Made by a program: the position numbers and the translations under genes. Positions 9,549 through 18,469 of a stretch of 64,000 nucleotides of DNA are shown in pieces. Source of the stretch: Bryobacterales bacterium (GTDB lineage: Bacteria > Acidobacteriota > Terriglobia > Bryobacterales > Bryobacteraceae); NCBI GenBank assembly GCA_016721425.1, contig JADKID010000017.1, positions 124,001 to 188,000 of the forward strand, written 5' to 3'. Below the pieces are notes generated by a model. It did no database searches and was not told the origin of the DNA. It worked only from the letters and a program-made list of their open reading frames with translations. Numbering within the stretch: the stretch's first letter is position 1; each line of letters opens with the position of its first letter.

Positions 9549-10378
9549 CTCCTGCGCAGTTCGTTCCTCAATTCGCCGAAGAACGAGACCGTCTCTTCGA
9601 ACTTGCGGCCTGCCGTCGCGCCGCCGTCCACAATTAACGTTTGGCCCGTAATCCACGCGGCTTCGTCGCTGGCAAGAAACGCAACCGCACTCGCGATGTC
9701 CTCGGGGCGCCCGGCGCGGCCCATGGGATTCAGCCGGTCCAGCAACGGACCCGCGCGCTGCGCCGTGGCATCGGCCGTCTCGACATCCTGACCCGTGGCC
9801 CGTCCAAAGATTGGCGTGACCACACCGCCGGGGCAGACCGCGTTGACACGAATCTGATGAGGCGCCAACTCCAGCGAGACGGAGCGGCCGTACTGCACCA
9901 CCGCCGCCTTGAGAGCGGCGTAGACGTGAAAGGAATAGCCGCCAAAGAACGCCGCCACACTGGCGTTGTTAATGATGGCGCCGCCGCCCGTGGCCTGCAT
10001 GGCGCGGGCGGCGTGCTGCGTGCCATAGATGACGCTGCCCAGAAGAGTCTCCGACATCAGTGTGAAGCTCTCCGGCGTGACCACCTTGAGCGGGCCATCG
10101 CCCTGGACCTCGCCGGCGTTGTTGAAGAGACAGTCGAGGCGGCCAAAGCGCTGCACTGTGACGGCTACGGCGTGGGCGATCTGGTCCTCGTGACGGACGT
10201 CGGTCTGGATGAAACCGGCCTGCGCGCCGAGAGCCTCCGCCAGCGCCCGGCCCTTCTCTTCGCGACGCGCGGCGATCATCACGGAGGCGCCTTCCTCGAT
10301 GAACTTGCGGACGGTGGCTTCCCCGATGCCGCTGGTCCCGCCGGTGATCAGTGCGACTTTCCCAGTCAGTCTCTGCAT
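9545..10378 (-). CDS. Short-chain dehydrogenase/reductase (SDR)
   Basis: A 277-residue classical SDR. The NAD(P) loop TGGTSGIG is at residues 10-17, followed by NNAGE, the catalytic Ser in NNASVAAFFGG, YxxxK as YAALK, and a typical C-terminal DGGATAG. It probably oxidises or reduces a hydroxyl group on a small metabolite; the substrate is unknown. Its start overlaps the 3' end of the cyclase gene by 13 bp, making it the last gene of the five-gene operon that begins with the symporter at 15883. The in-frame extension upstream of 10378 lies inside the cyclase gene and was not used. Confidence 0.9.
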   Translation of the reverse strand: MQRLTGKVALITGGTSGIGEATVRKFIEEGASVMIAARREEKGRALAEALGAQAGFIQTDVRHEDQIAHAVAVTVQRFGRLDCLFNNAGEVQGDGPLKVVTPESFTLMSETLLGSVIYGTQHAARAMQATGGGAIINNASVAAFFGGYSFHVYAALKAAVVQYGRSVSLELAPHQIRVNAVCPGGVVTPIFGRATGQDVETADATAQRAGPLLDRLNPMGRAGRPEDIASAVAFLASDEAAWITGQTLIVDGGATAGRKFEETVSFFGELRNELRRS

Positions 10379-10998
10379 TCCCGTAGCATAGCCCGGGCGG
10401 GCGCGCCATCGGCGCCGGGGATCAGCAGCGGCATGCACGCCAGCTCATACTCGCCGGGTGGGACGTGCGTCAAGACGATGCCCTCCACCACCCAGACGCC
10501 GGCGCCCAGCAGGATCTCGTGCGTCTCCACCAGATCGTTCGAAAACCCGCCAACAGAAAGATAGTCAATGCCAACCAGCGCGACACGGGCATCCGCCAAG
10601 GCTTGCGCCGCATCGCGTGCGACGTAGATGAACTGCTCCACAAAATGCGGCCTGCCCAGATATTCCGTGGAGTTGCGTGTGCGGAACAGAACCCGCGCGC
10701 CCGGCTTCAGATCCGCCGGCACATGGCAGGCCCGCACTGCCTCCGCATCATTGACATCCACCACCCGCGCCGGCCCCATCATCACGTCCAGAGGCATCGT
10801 CTCCATGCCCGCGCCAGCCCGCAGAAAATGGCGCGGCGCATCGATGTGCGTGCCCGTATGCGCGCTCATCGCCAGGTGCGTCAGGTTGTAGGTATCGCCG
10901 CGATCGAGAAACAGAGTCTGCTCGACACGCACCGCGTCGTCACCCGGCCACACCAGCATGTCGCCGCGCAACGGCGTGGAGATATCAATCCAGCCCAT
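10366..10998 (-). CDS. Cyclase family protein (kynurenine formamidase-like)
   Basis: A 210-residue metal-dependent hydrolase of the cyclase/KynB family. The metal-binding signature HTGTHIDAPRHF is intact near residues 47-58, and the fold-defining GIDYLSV and VEGIVLTHVPPG segments are present. Family members hydrolyse formamides, lactones or polyketide-like rings; the sequence does not separate these. It starts 7 bp after the DUF1080 gene stop and overlaps the SDR gene, so it belongs to the same operon. Isatin or lactone hydrolase activity is an alternative. Confidence 0.88.
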   Translation of the reverse strand: MGWIDISTPLRGDMLVWPGDDAVRVEQTLFLDRGDTYNLTHLAMSAHTGTHIDAPRHFLRAGAGMETMPLDVMMGPARVVDVNDAEAVRACHVPADLKPGARVLFRTRNSTEYLGRPHFVEQFIYVARDAAQALADARVALVGIDYLSVGGFSNDLVETHEILLGAGVWVVEGIVLTHVPPGEYELACMPLLIPGADGAPARAMLRECRD

Positions 10999-11004
10999 CG
11001 CCGT

Positions 11005-11760
11005 TTAGTGGAACTCCGGCACGCCGCGGAACGGCCGCCAGTAGATGTTGCGGTAGGCCACCGGTCCGTGATCGCCCTGCACCATCAGCGGATTCATCGG
11101 AGCCTCGGGGATCGCCATGTGAGCCCGCGTCGGGCCCAGCACTTCCACGTTCTCCTGGATCCACTGGTTGTTCTGGATCACGCGCAGGAAGCGGGCGTTC
11201 TCGGTCTTCTTGCCGGAGGCGTCAAACCGCGGCGCGCGAAACCAGATGTGATAGCTCTGCCACACGCCGGCCGGCAGGTTGGCGTTCACCTTGGGCACAG
11301 TGCCGCCCACAGGCTTGTCGTTGATCCACTGGTGATAGATCGCGCCGCCGTCCCCCGTATTGAGCGGCGTGGTGGCGCCGTGGCTATCGAGGACCTGCAC
11401 TTCATACAGGCCCTGCAGGTAGACGCCGGAGTTGGCGCCCTTGGCGATCATGAATTCGATATAGAGCTCCACATCACCGTGCTTCTCATCGCTCACCCAA
11501 TTCTGCGTGCGGCCATTGGGACCATTCATGATGCGGTCACCGGATGTGCCGATGCCGCGCAGCAGCTTGGGATTGCCGACACGGTCCCAATCGATGCCAC
11601 GCACAGCCTTCCACTCGTGCGGCTTAGTAGGATCGAGGGCGTGCCAACCCTTCAGATCCGTGCCATTGAGTAGTGGGGTCCAGCCGCCTTCGCGCAAGAA
11701 CGGCGGATCCTGCGCGAACGCGCAGAGAGAGACTAAAAGGAGAAGTGCTGCTCGGAACAT
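11005..11760 (-). CDS. DUF1080 (3-keto-disaccharide hydrolase fold) secreted protein
   Basis: A 251-residue protein with a clear signal peptide (MFRAALLLLVSLCAFA, cleavage near AFA-QD). The DUF1080 domain follows: FLREGGWTPLLNGTDLKGWH at its start and a later GVYLQGLYEVQVLDS core, a concanavalin-like fold now linked to hydrolysis of 3-keto-glycosides. Acidobacteria, Planctomycetes and Bacteroidetes carry many copies. It sits between the secreted glycoside hydrolase (18 bp upstream) and the cyclase (6 bp downstream) in one operon, consistent with extracytoplasmic sugar breakdown. Confidence 0.88.
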   Translation of the reverse strand: MFRAALLLLVSLCAFAQDPPFLREGGWTPLLNGTDLKGWHALDPTKPHEWKAVRGIDWDRVGNPKLLRGIGTSGDRIMNGPNGRTQNWVSDEKHGDVELYIEFMIAKGANSGVYLQGLYEVQVLDSHGATTPLNTGDGGAIYHQWINDKPVGGTVPKVNANLPAGVWQSYHIWFRAPRFDASGKKTENARFLRVIQNNQWIQENVEVLGPTRAHMAIPEAPMNPLMVQGDHGPVAYRNIYWRPFRGVPEFH

Positions 11761-11778
11761 GCCGGTATTATTTCACGG

Positions 11779-14115
11779 TTATTGCACAGGCATCACTTCG
11801 ACGGTGACCACGTGGTATGGCGTACCGCGTCGCGGATCGGGCCAAAACCAGCCCGTGCCTTCGGTATTGAGCACCTCGAAGTAATACTGCAAATCCCACC
11901 GCGCATCGATCTCCTCACCAGGAATCGTGAAGACGGCGCGCGCCGCCGGCGCCTCCATCGTCTTCCAGGCAGTGAGCTGATTCAGGGCGCGATAGTGCAG
12001 CCGCACCTGGGTGGCATGACTCGCCAGCCCCAGCTGCAAGGCCAGCGTGATCGGCTTGCCGGCGGCAATCAGCTTGGGCGCGCTGTGCTGGAAAACGGGC
12101 GCAGGCAGCGTGCGCGGCCAGCGGCGCAGGTCGGTATCGGCGGAGGCCGCGGGCTCGCGCGCGGTCAGCGCCTTGGCATCGGCCTCCAGCGCGGGCAGCT
12201 TGTCTTTCCAGTGGCCCGTATCGGTAGGGCCATACGACATCCGCGCCGGATACAAACCATCGGTGAGTTTGACCAGATCCTGCCACACGCGGAGCGAGCC
12301 GTTCAGCTCCCGCCGCGCCGCATAGAGGCTCGTCTCGTCCTGCGTGGCGTTGAACCACGAGAGATGATCGGCAGCCATTCGCTTGCGGCCGTGATAGCGG
12401 GCCAGCAGCGAGAGCACCTGCAAATCCGGCCTGGTGCCGCTCCACTCCTTGTGCTGATCGCCCAGCGCCAGTTGCGCGCGTTCCACGGACTGGTCCGTCA
12501 GCAGCGCCAGCTCGTGCAGCCGCTCCGCCGTCTCCAGAGGACTCTGCTTGGCCGACGCCACGCCCTGCAAACGGTTCCGCGTATGCTCGTCAAACTTCGC
12601 CACAGATCGCCAGTCGCTGGGCGGCACCTGGACGTACTTCTCCAGCGGACCGCCGGCATCGATCTCCGGCCAGACGTACATATTGGGATCGGGCGTGAAA
12701 TCCGTGACGATCTCGTTGAGCACTTTGCTGGCCTGGCGCGTGGCCTCAAAGACGTCCTTGCCGGCGCTGCCGAAGCGTCGCTGAAACTCGTCGAGCCACA
12801 GACGGTCCGGCTCGGCTGGGTTGTAGCTGAGCCGCCCCCACAACTGATAAAAGAGCCAGTAGCGCTGCCATTCGTATTTCCAGAACACGCGCCCCTGCTG
12901 TTCCGCCGTGAAGATCCCGTACGTACCCGGCTGATTGCCAAAGCCCTTCTGCGCCAGCGGCGGATCGATCTCAAATCCTTCCGCGCCGCTGAGCCGGAAC
13001 CACGGCACGGCCTGCCGCACATAGTCGGGGTCGCCCCATTGCAGAATGCGATGCGAGCCCAGCCCCCACAGCTCAAAATAGAAATGCCACACGCGCTCGC
13101 GGTCCGTCACGCCGGGCTTCTCCAGGAAGTTCAAAAACGAGTAGTTCGGAAATGTTTCGGCGGGCGGATAGGGCCGGCCCAGGTGTTCGGCCCAGAACTT
13201 GGACGAAAGCCGCAGCGGCACCTTCGCACCCAGCGCCGCCTCCATCAACCCCGGTTGCATCAGCCAGCCGCGCAGGTCCAACTGCACCAACCGGCCCGAG
13301 TCCCGCAGCGCCGGAAAAATCCAGTCGCGGTAAAACTCCACTTGCCGTTCGGCCGGGATGCCGGATTCCGCATTTGTCCTCATCTGCACGCTGCGGATGC
13401 CGGGACACGCCGCCAGCACCATCTTCAGCGCCGCGTTCGAATACGGGCCGATGTTGTCCGCCGTCAGGCCCTCCACGCTGGACGTCATCTCTTTCTGCAC
13501 ATCGTGCTCCCAGATGCCCAGCGTGAAGTCCACGCCAAACTCGGCGGCAGTCTGCGAGATGAATTTGAGTGCCTCCAGGTTGCGGGCCTGCTGCTCGCTG
13601 GAGAGGCCCTTGGCGCGCACGCCGGGGAAGCCTGGCACCACAACCCAGAACGGGTACGGCGGCGCCATGTAGGCCGTCTGGTGCGCAAAGACGAGGTTGA
13701 AGCGGTTGAAGCGGTTGCGCGCCAGCATCTCGAAAAACGCCCGCCAGTGGTCCTGATCGTAATACCAGCCGCGCTCCAGTTCCTCGTTGTGCAGGAACCA
13801 GCGGATGCCGCGCATCGCGGCGGCGGGCTCCACCTTGGCGGAGGAGAGATGGCCTTGCCGGCGGATCTGATCGGCGGCCTCCAGCAGGCCATACATCAGC
13901 CCCCGCTGGCTGCCGCCGCGCACGATGTTGCCCATGATGGAGAAGCCATCATGCGGCAGCACCATCGAGAGCTCGGTCAGAATCCGGAAGCGCTCCGGCG
14001 CCAGGTTGCGCTCCTGCAGTGCACGGCGGTAGTCGGCCAGGCCAAACTCCGCCGGCGTTGCCGCCTCGACCGTCGCAGCACACACGAAGACAATCAGCGC
14101 CAGCCTAATCCACAA
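11779..14115 (-). CDS. Secreted glycoside hydrolase, alpha-glucuronidase/GH20-like architecture
   Basis: A 778-residue protein with a signal peptide (IRLALIVFVCAATVEA). The first about 100 residues resemble the small GH67/GH20-type N-terminal domain (RGLMYGLLEAADQIR). A TIM-barrel region follows, beginning MRGIRWFLHNEE and running through NRFNRFNLVFAHQT; the C-terminal about 120 residues look like a beta-sandwich. Uronic-acid or hexosamine cleavage is plausible, but catalytic residues could not be assigned. The likely start is TTG at 14115, preceded by GGAG at good spacing and overlapping the symporter's 3' end by 11 bp, so the transporter and hydrolase are translationally linked. Confidence 0.75.
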   Translation of the reverse strand: MWIRLALIVFVCAATVEAATPAEFGLADYRRALQERNLAPERFRILTELSMVLPHDGFSIMGNIVRGGSQRGLMYGLLEAADQIRRQGHLSSAKVEPAAAMRGIRWFLHNEELERGWYYDQDHWRAFFEMLARNRFNRFNLVFAHQTAYMAPPYPFWVVVPGFPGVRAKGLSSEQQARNLEALKFISQTAAEFGVDFTLGIWEHDVQKEMTSSVEGLTADNIGPYSNAALKMVLAACPGIRSVQMRTNAESGIPAERQVEFYRDWIFPALRDSGRLVQLDLRGWLMQPGLMEAALGAKVPLRLSSKFWAEHLGRPYPPAETFPNYSFLNFLEKPGVTDRERVWHFYFELWGLGSHRILQWGDPDYVRQAVPWFRLSGAEGFEIDPPLAQKGFGNQPGTYGIFTAEQQGRVFWKYEWQRYWLFYQLWGRLSYNPAEPDRLWLDEFQRRFGSAGKDVFEATRQASKVLNEIVTDFTPDPNMYVWPEIDAGGPLEKYVQVPPSDWRSVAKFDEHTRNRLQGVASAKQSPLETAERLHELALLTDQSVERAQLALGDQHKEWSGTRPDLQVLSLLARYHGRKRMAADHLSWFNATQDETSLYAARRELNGSLRVWQDLVKLTDGLYPARMSYGPTDTGHWKDKLPALEADAKALTAREPAASADTDLRRWPRTLPAPVFQHSAPKLIAAGKPITLALQLGLASHATQVRLHYRALNQLTAWKTMEAPAARAVFTIPGEEIDARWDLQYYFEVLNTEGTGWFWPDPRRGTPYHVVTVEVMPVQ

Positions 14116-15883
14116 TGGAGCTCCACCCGCGACGGCTCATCGTCCAGTAGATCAACGCCCCGCCCGCGACGCCCGCGCCAATCATCAGGGCGCCCATCGG
14201 GTAGTCCTTGAGAATGATCTTCCCGGTCCCGAAGAGGATGCCGTAGATCATCACGCAGCCCGCCAGCCAGCACACCAGATTGGAGAAGCCGTCCTTGACC
14301 ACGACCACCTCCGGCGCCTGCGCCGCGATGGGCCCCCAGCCATTGGCCGGCCGGACTTTCCGGTAGAACGAAAGCAGCGTTGCGTTCGGCTCAGGCTTGG
14401 TCAGGAACGTCACCACAATCCACGTCGCCGTCGTGAACGTCACCGTGATGATCGTCATCCACGCCGCCTCCTTCGGATTGTCCGTGGTGAGGTGGAAGCC
14501 GAAGCGCAGCGTCAAATAACAGACCAGCGACGCCGCCATCGACGAGATCTCGCTCCACGCATTGATGCGCCACCAGAACCAGCGCAGCAACAGCACGCCG
14601 CCCGTGCCGGCGCTCAGCGCCATCAACAACTGCCACATGCCCCCGATGGAATCCATCATGGAAGTGACACCGGCCGAGCCGATGGTCACCAGCACGGTAG
14701 CGAGCTGCGAAATCCGTACGTAGTGCTTGTCGCTCGCTTCCGGCTTGACGAAGCGCCGGTAGAAATCGTTCACCAGATAGCTGGCGCCCCAGTTGAGCTG
14801 CGTAGCGATGGTGGACATGTACGCGGCGGCAAACGCCGCCACCATCAGCCCGCGCAACGATGGCGGCAGGTGATGGATCATCACCACCAGATAGCCGGAT
14901 TCCTTATCCTTCAGCTCGGGATACAGCACAATGCTCGCCAGGCCCACCAGCACCCACGGCCACGGCCGGATGGCGTAGTGCGCGATGTTGAACCACATGG
15001 TGGCCAGCAGCGAGTGACGCTCGTCCTTGGCGCAGAACATGCGCTGGGCGATATAGCCCCCGCCTCCCGGCTCCGCGCCGGGATACCACACGGCCCACCA
15101 GTTCAACGAGATGAATGCCAGGAACGCCACCAGCGGCATCCACGCCGAATTGATGTCGGGAACAAAATCGAGCACCGAGCCCTTCATGCCCATCGTCGTC
15201 TGGCGCTGCACGTCGATGACATGGAGCTTCTCCACCATCGCGTCGATGCCGCCGCACGCCGCCACGGCGGAGTAGGCCAGCACGATCACCATGGTCATCT
15301 TCACCACGAACTGGAACGCATCCGTCACCAGCACGCCCCATAGGCCGGAGAGGGTGGAAATCCACCCCGTAAAGGCGATCAGACATAAAACGAGAAGCAG
15401 CGCCTCTGTTTTAGTGACGCCCAGGATCGCTTCCAGGATCTTGACCATCGCCAGGTTCACCCAGCCGAGGATGATGCAGTTCACGGGCAGGCCAAGATAC
15501 AGCGCGCGGAAGCCGCGCAAAATCGCCGCGGGCTTGCCCGAATACCGGATCTCGCAGAATTCGATGTCCGTCATCACACCGCTGCGCCGCCACAGCCTCG
15601 CGAAGTAGAACACAGTGAGCATGCCGCCCGCGACGAAGTTCCACCACACCCAGTTGCCGGCGATGCCCTTCTCCGCTACCAGGCCCGTCACCACCAGCGG
15701 CGTATCGGCCGCGAAGGTCGTGGCCACCATCGAAGTGCCCGCCAGCCACCACGGCACGTTGCGGCCGGAGAGGAAAAACTCGCTCACGTTCTGGCCGGCG
15801 CGTGCCTTGTAGTAGAGCCCGATAGCGATGTTGAAAGCGAAGTAGAGGGCGACGACGGCCCAATCAATCCAGGTGAGTTGCAC
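14105..15883 (-). CDS. Sodium:solute symporter (SSS family)
   Basis: A 592-residue polytopic membrane protein of the SSS family. It has the N-terminal WIDWAVVALYFAFNIAIGLYY helix, FFLSGRNVPWWLAGTSMVATTFAADTP and a later AAFAAAYMSTIATQLNWGASYLVND segment, all standard family landmarks. It probably imports a sugar or sugar acid with sodium. I chose the GTG at 15883, which begins directly at helix 1; the longer frame adds about 50 residues without membrane or family character. A perfect TATAAT ends 7 nt before this GTG, supporting it as a leaderless start. It heads the operon symporter, hydrolase, DUF1080, cyclase, SDR. Confidence 0.9.
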   Translation of the reverse strand: MQLTWIDWAVVALYFAFNIAIGLYYKARAGQNVSEFFLSGRNVPWWLAGTSMVATTFAADTPLVVTGLVAEKGIAGNWVWWNFVAGGMLTVFYFARLWRRSGVMTDIEFCEIRYSGKPAAILRGFRALYLGLPVNCIILGWVNLAMVKILEAILGVTKTEALLLVLCLIAFTGWISTLSGLWGVLVTDAFQFVVKMTMVIVLAYSAVAACGGIDAMVEKLHVIDVQRQTTMGMKGSVLDFVPDINSAWMPLVAFLAFISLNWWAVWYPGAEPGGGGYIAQRMFCAKDERHSLLATMWFNIAHYAIRPWPWVLVGLASIVLYPELKDKESGYLVVMIHHLPPSLRGLMVAAFAAAYMSTIATQLNWGASYLVNDFYRRFVKPEASDKHYVRISQLATVLVTIGSAGVTSMMDSIGGMWQLLMALSAGTGGVLLLRWFWWRINAWSEISSMAASLVCYLTLRFGFHLTTDNPKEAAWMTIITVTFTTATWIVVTFLTKPEPNATLLSFYRKVRPANGWGPIAAQAPEVVVVKDGFSNLVCWLAGCVMIYGILFGTGKIILKDYPMGALMIGAGVAGGALIYWTMSRRGWSSIVD

Positions 15884-15889
15884 GGCGCC

Positions 15890-15896
15890 TATTATA
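15890..15896. promoter_or_regulatory. Overlapping symmetric -10 elements (TATTATA/TATAATA)
   Basis: On the minus strand TATAAT lies 7 nt before the symporter GTG. On the plus strand the same bases read TATTAT and face the DNA alkylation repair gene at 16035. No good -35 hexamer is visible on either side. A leaderless minus-strand transcript is inferred from the spacing. Confidence 0.5.
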
Positions 15897-16034
15897 GCGA
15901 GGCAGGGCGCCGCGCTGCGGAGGAAACCGGCCCGGCCAGCGCCAAGCCCTCCCCGCAGCATCAGACAACCGCCCAGCGTCGAGCACATCGATCCTCTGCT
16001 CCGGAATGATGCGCTTGCGCTACGATCTACTTCT

Positions 16035-16703
16035 ATGACCATTCAGGAGACTCTGGCCACTCTCGAATCCATGGGCACCGCGCAGAACCGCAAAGTCTAC
16101 GCCCGTCACGGCGCCGGCGAACCTCTCTTCGGAGTCAGCTTCGCCAACCTCGGCGCGCTGAAGAAGAAGATCAAGGTCAATCACACGCTCGCCCGGGACC
16201 TCTGGGCCACCGGCAACTTCGACGCCCGCGTGCTGGCCACGATGATCGCCGATCCCGCCCAAGCCTCCGCCGCCCAGCTCGAATCATGGGTGGAGGCCAT
16301 CAACGGCTACCCTCTGGCCGACGCCGTCTCCCGCTTCACCGCCGCCACGCCGCTGGCCTGCAAAACAATGGAGCGGTGGATGAAGTCGAAAAAGGAGTAC
16401 GTCGCCCAGACCGGCTGGCAGGTCTTCGCCCAGCTCTCCAGACAGGACGGCGCCCTCACCGATGAATACGCCTTGGAGCGGCTCACCCATATCGAGACGC
16501 ACATCCACAAGGCGCAGAACCGCGTCCGCCACGCTATGAACTCCGCCGTCATCGCCGTCGGCCTGCGCGGCGCCGAACTCCAGAAACTCGCCCTCGCCGC
16601 CGCCGCGCGCATCGGCAAGGTCACCGTGGATCACGGCCAGACAGGCTGCGAGACCCCCGACGCCGCCGCCTACATTCGCAAGGCCGCGGCGCGCGCCAAA
16701 TAG
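16035..16703 (+). CDS. DNA alkylation repair protein, AlkD-like HEAT-repeat family
   Basis: A 222-residue helical protein of the DNA alkylation repair family. Conserved features are the GVSFANLGALKKKIKVNHTLA segment at residues 35-55, TGNFDARVLATMIADP, and the MERWMKSKKEYVAQTGWQVFAQL helix pair. AlkD proteins remove bulky alkyl bases by stacked HEAT-like helices without base flipping; this member may differ, as the family also includes proteins of unproved activity. The ATG at 16035 starts the family N-terminus and has TACGAT 8 nt upstream, so it may be leaderless. It is divergent from the symporter operon. Confidence 0.85.
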   Translation: MTIQETLATLESMGTAQNRKVYARHGAGEPLFGVSFANLGALKKKIKVNHTLARDLWATGNFDARVLATMIADPAQASAAQLESWVEAINGYPLADAVSRFTAATPLACKTMERWMKSKKEYVAQTGWQVFAQLSRQDGALTDEYALERLTHIETHIHKAQNRVRHAMNSAVIAVGLRGAELQKLALAAAARIGKVTVDHGQTGCETPDAAAYIRKAAARAK

Positions 16704-16728
16704 CAATCAAAGCAATAGCAATTAAAGT
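16699..16728 (+). repeat. Imperfect 15-bp tandem repeat
   Basis: Two copies of AATAGCAATCAAAGC (second copy AATAGCAATTAAAGT) begin at the stop codon of the alkylation repair gene. It is AT-rich in a GC-rich setting. No function is apparent. Confidence 0.6.
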
Positions 16729-16766
16729 GCTTGCAGCCGGCGCAATTCGATGTCATCGTAGCTGGC

Positions 16767-17165
16767 ATGCTGCGTTGGTCCCTGTTCGGACTGGCCCTGT
16801 TCTGCCAGTTCACCACGCTCGCCCACGATCGGCGAACTACCGTCTCACTGGAACGTCTCTGGGGCTTTGAAAGACACGTCCATGCCGCGGCACTGGAGGT
16901 CCGGTTTCCGGTCCCCTTGCAGGGCCCCGGCACATACGCCGATTATCGCGTCTACCTCTCGCCCCTGTTCCGTAACGAGCTTCAGATGAAGGCCTACCGC
17001 AAGTCCACCGGCCGCATGGAGGACTCCGTCCTGGAACTCTACGACCCCTACTGCAAAAAGGTCCGCGTCGTCCATACCTTTCAAATGAACCGCGACCCCT
17101 ACACCAAGCGCCGCGAGGCCCGCCAGTTTCTCAACAAGATAAAGAGACATTTAGCTACCCCTTGA
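16767..17165 (+). CDS. Small secreted protein, paralogue of the protein at 19881
   Basis: A 132-residue protein with a signal peptide (MLRWSLFGLALFCQFTTLAHD). Its C-terminal half reads YRKSTGRMEDSVLELYDPYC followed by HTFQMNRD and a basic helix. This matches the protein at 19881 (YKKNTGRAEDTTLQVIDMKT, HDFRMATD and a basic helix) at the same spacing, so the two are paralogues. I do not recognise a named domain. The ATG at 16767 is chosen because it begins the signal peptide. The gene ends 34 bp before a Gfo/Idh/MocA gene that has its own promoter. Confidence 0.7.
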   Translation: MLRWSLFGLALFCQFTTLAHDRRTTVSLERLWGFERHVHAAALEVRFPVPLQGPGTYADYRVYLSPLFRNELQMKAYRKSTGRMEDSVLELYDPYCKKVRVVHTFQMNRDPYTKRREARQFLNKIKRHLATP

Positions 17166-17190
17166 CATACGCCGCGCCCCTCGATAGCGT
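17162..17190 (+). promoter_or_regulatory. Sigma-70-type promoter before the oxidoreductase gene
   Basis: TTGACA (17162-17167) is followed after 17 bp by TAGCGT (17185-17190). The ATG at 17200 is 9 nt after the -10, so the transcript would be leaderless or have only a few leader bases. The -35 is perfect; the -10 matches three of six positions. Confidence 0.6.
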
Positions 17191-17199
17191 AGCGTCAGC

Positions 17200-18426
17200 A
17201 TGAACCGCCGCCACTTCCTCGCCTCCTCTGTCACCGCACTCTCGGCCAGTCGGGTCTTTGGCGCCAATGAGCGGCTCCGCATCGGCTTCATCGGCCTTGG
17301 CGGGCGCGCCAGCTGGCTGCTGAAGAACGAGAAGTTCGAAGGCGCCGATATCGTTGCCATCGCCGATTGCTACCTGCCCCACCTCGACCGCGCCACCACC
17401 CTCCGGCCCGAGGGCCGGCGTTGGACGAAATACCCCGATTACCGCCGCATGTTCGAAAAGGAAAAGCTCGACGCCGTCTTCGTCGAAACCACCACCCACG
17501 CCCGCGTCCTCATCGCCATGCACGCCCTCGAGGCCGGCCTCGACGTCTACGGCGAAAAACCGCTCACCCTCACCGTGCAGGAAGGCCGCATCCTCGCCAA
17601 CGCCGTCCAGCGCTACAAGCGCGTGCTCCAAACCGGCACCCAGCAGCGCTCCCTCCCCATCAACGCCTGGGCCAGCAAATTCATTCGCGATGGCGGCCTC
17701 GGCAAAGTCCACACCGTGCAGGCCTGCAATTTCCAGCCGCCCCGCCGGTGGACTCCACAGCCCGAGGAACCCATGCCCGCTGGCTTGAACTGGGATCAGT
17801 GGTGCAACCAGCGCGAGCTCCGGCCCTACAACAAGCTGCTCCAATTCAAATGGGCCAACTATTGGGACTACGACGGCGGCGGCCAAAGCTGGGGCGTCTC
17901 CGGCTGGGGCACCCACGCCCTGGATCAGATCCAGTGCGCCCTCGGCACGGACGACACCGGCCCCGTCGAATACACGCCCGAAGGACCCGGCCAAACCGCA
18001 CCCGTCGTCATGCGCTACGCCTCCGGCACCCTGCTGAAATGCACCGCGCCGGAACGGCCCGATCACTCCGATCTCGGCGGCATCTTCTTCGGCGAAAAAG
18101 GCAAGCTCGAAATCAAGCGCGGCACCCTCGTCGCCGACCCCATCAGCCTCATCCAGGGCGCGCCCCAGGACTTTCCGGAAGGCCCCGGCGAAAACTCATT
18201 CCACATCGCCAACTTCTTTGACTGCATCCGCACCCGCAAGACGCCCAACGCCAGCGTCGAAATCGGCCATCGATCCACCACCGTCTGCCACCTCATGAAT
18301 ATCTGCCGCGACGTGCAAAGGCGCGTCCGTTGGGATCCGGTGCAGGAGCAGATCATCGACGACACCGAGGCCAACGCCATGCTCTCGCGCCCGCGCCGCA
18401 AGGGCTTTGAGCTGCCCAAAGTCTAG
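17200..18426 (+). CDS. Gfo/Idh/MocA family oxidoreductase, exported
   Basis: A 408-residue NAD(P)-dependent sugar or polyol oxidoreductase. The N-terminus is a Tat-like signal (MNRRHFLASSVTALSASRVFG), followed by the Rossmann loop GFIGLGGRA and the catalytic Lys in YGEKPLTLTVQEG. In the C-terminal domain, WGVSGWGTHALDQIQ carries the usual active-site His. Proteins of this kind oxidise or reduce sugars extracytoplasmically with a tightly bound cofactor, as in glucose-fructose oxidoreductase. It lies alone between a small secreted protein and an unknown gene. Its codons favour C at third positions, unlike the related gene at 61333. Confidence 0.9.
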   Translation: MNRRHFLASSVTALSASRVFGANERLRIGFIGLGGRASWLLKNEKFEGADIVAIADCYLPHLDRATTLRPEGRRWTKYPDYRRMFEKEKLDAVFVETTTHARVLIAMHALEAGLDVYGEKPLTLTVQEGRILANAVQRYKRVLQTGTQQRSLPINAWASKFIRDGGLGKVHTVQACNFQPPRRWTPQPEEPMPAGLNWDQWCNQRELRPYNKLLQFKWANYWDYDGGGQSWGVSGWGTHALDQIQCALGTDDTGPVEYTPEGPGQTAPVVMRYASGTLLKCTAPERPDHSDLGGIFFGEKGKLEIKRGTLVADPISLIQGAPQDFPEGPGENSFHIANFFDCIRTRKTPNASVEIGHRSTTVCHLMNICRDVQRRVRWDPVQEQIIDDTEANAMLSRPRRKGFELPKV

Positions 18427-18469
18427 GCCGCCACACTCCGCCGCCGCCGGGTGTACACTATCCGGTCAG

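Noticed and set aside
11782..14211. An 809-codon open frame on the plus strand opposite the secreted hydrolase
   Set aside because: Composition is His/Arg/Gln-rich shadow sequence of a high-GC gene, without membrane or domain motifs; the minus-strand gene has a signal peptide and recognised regions.
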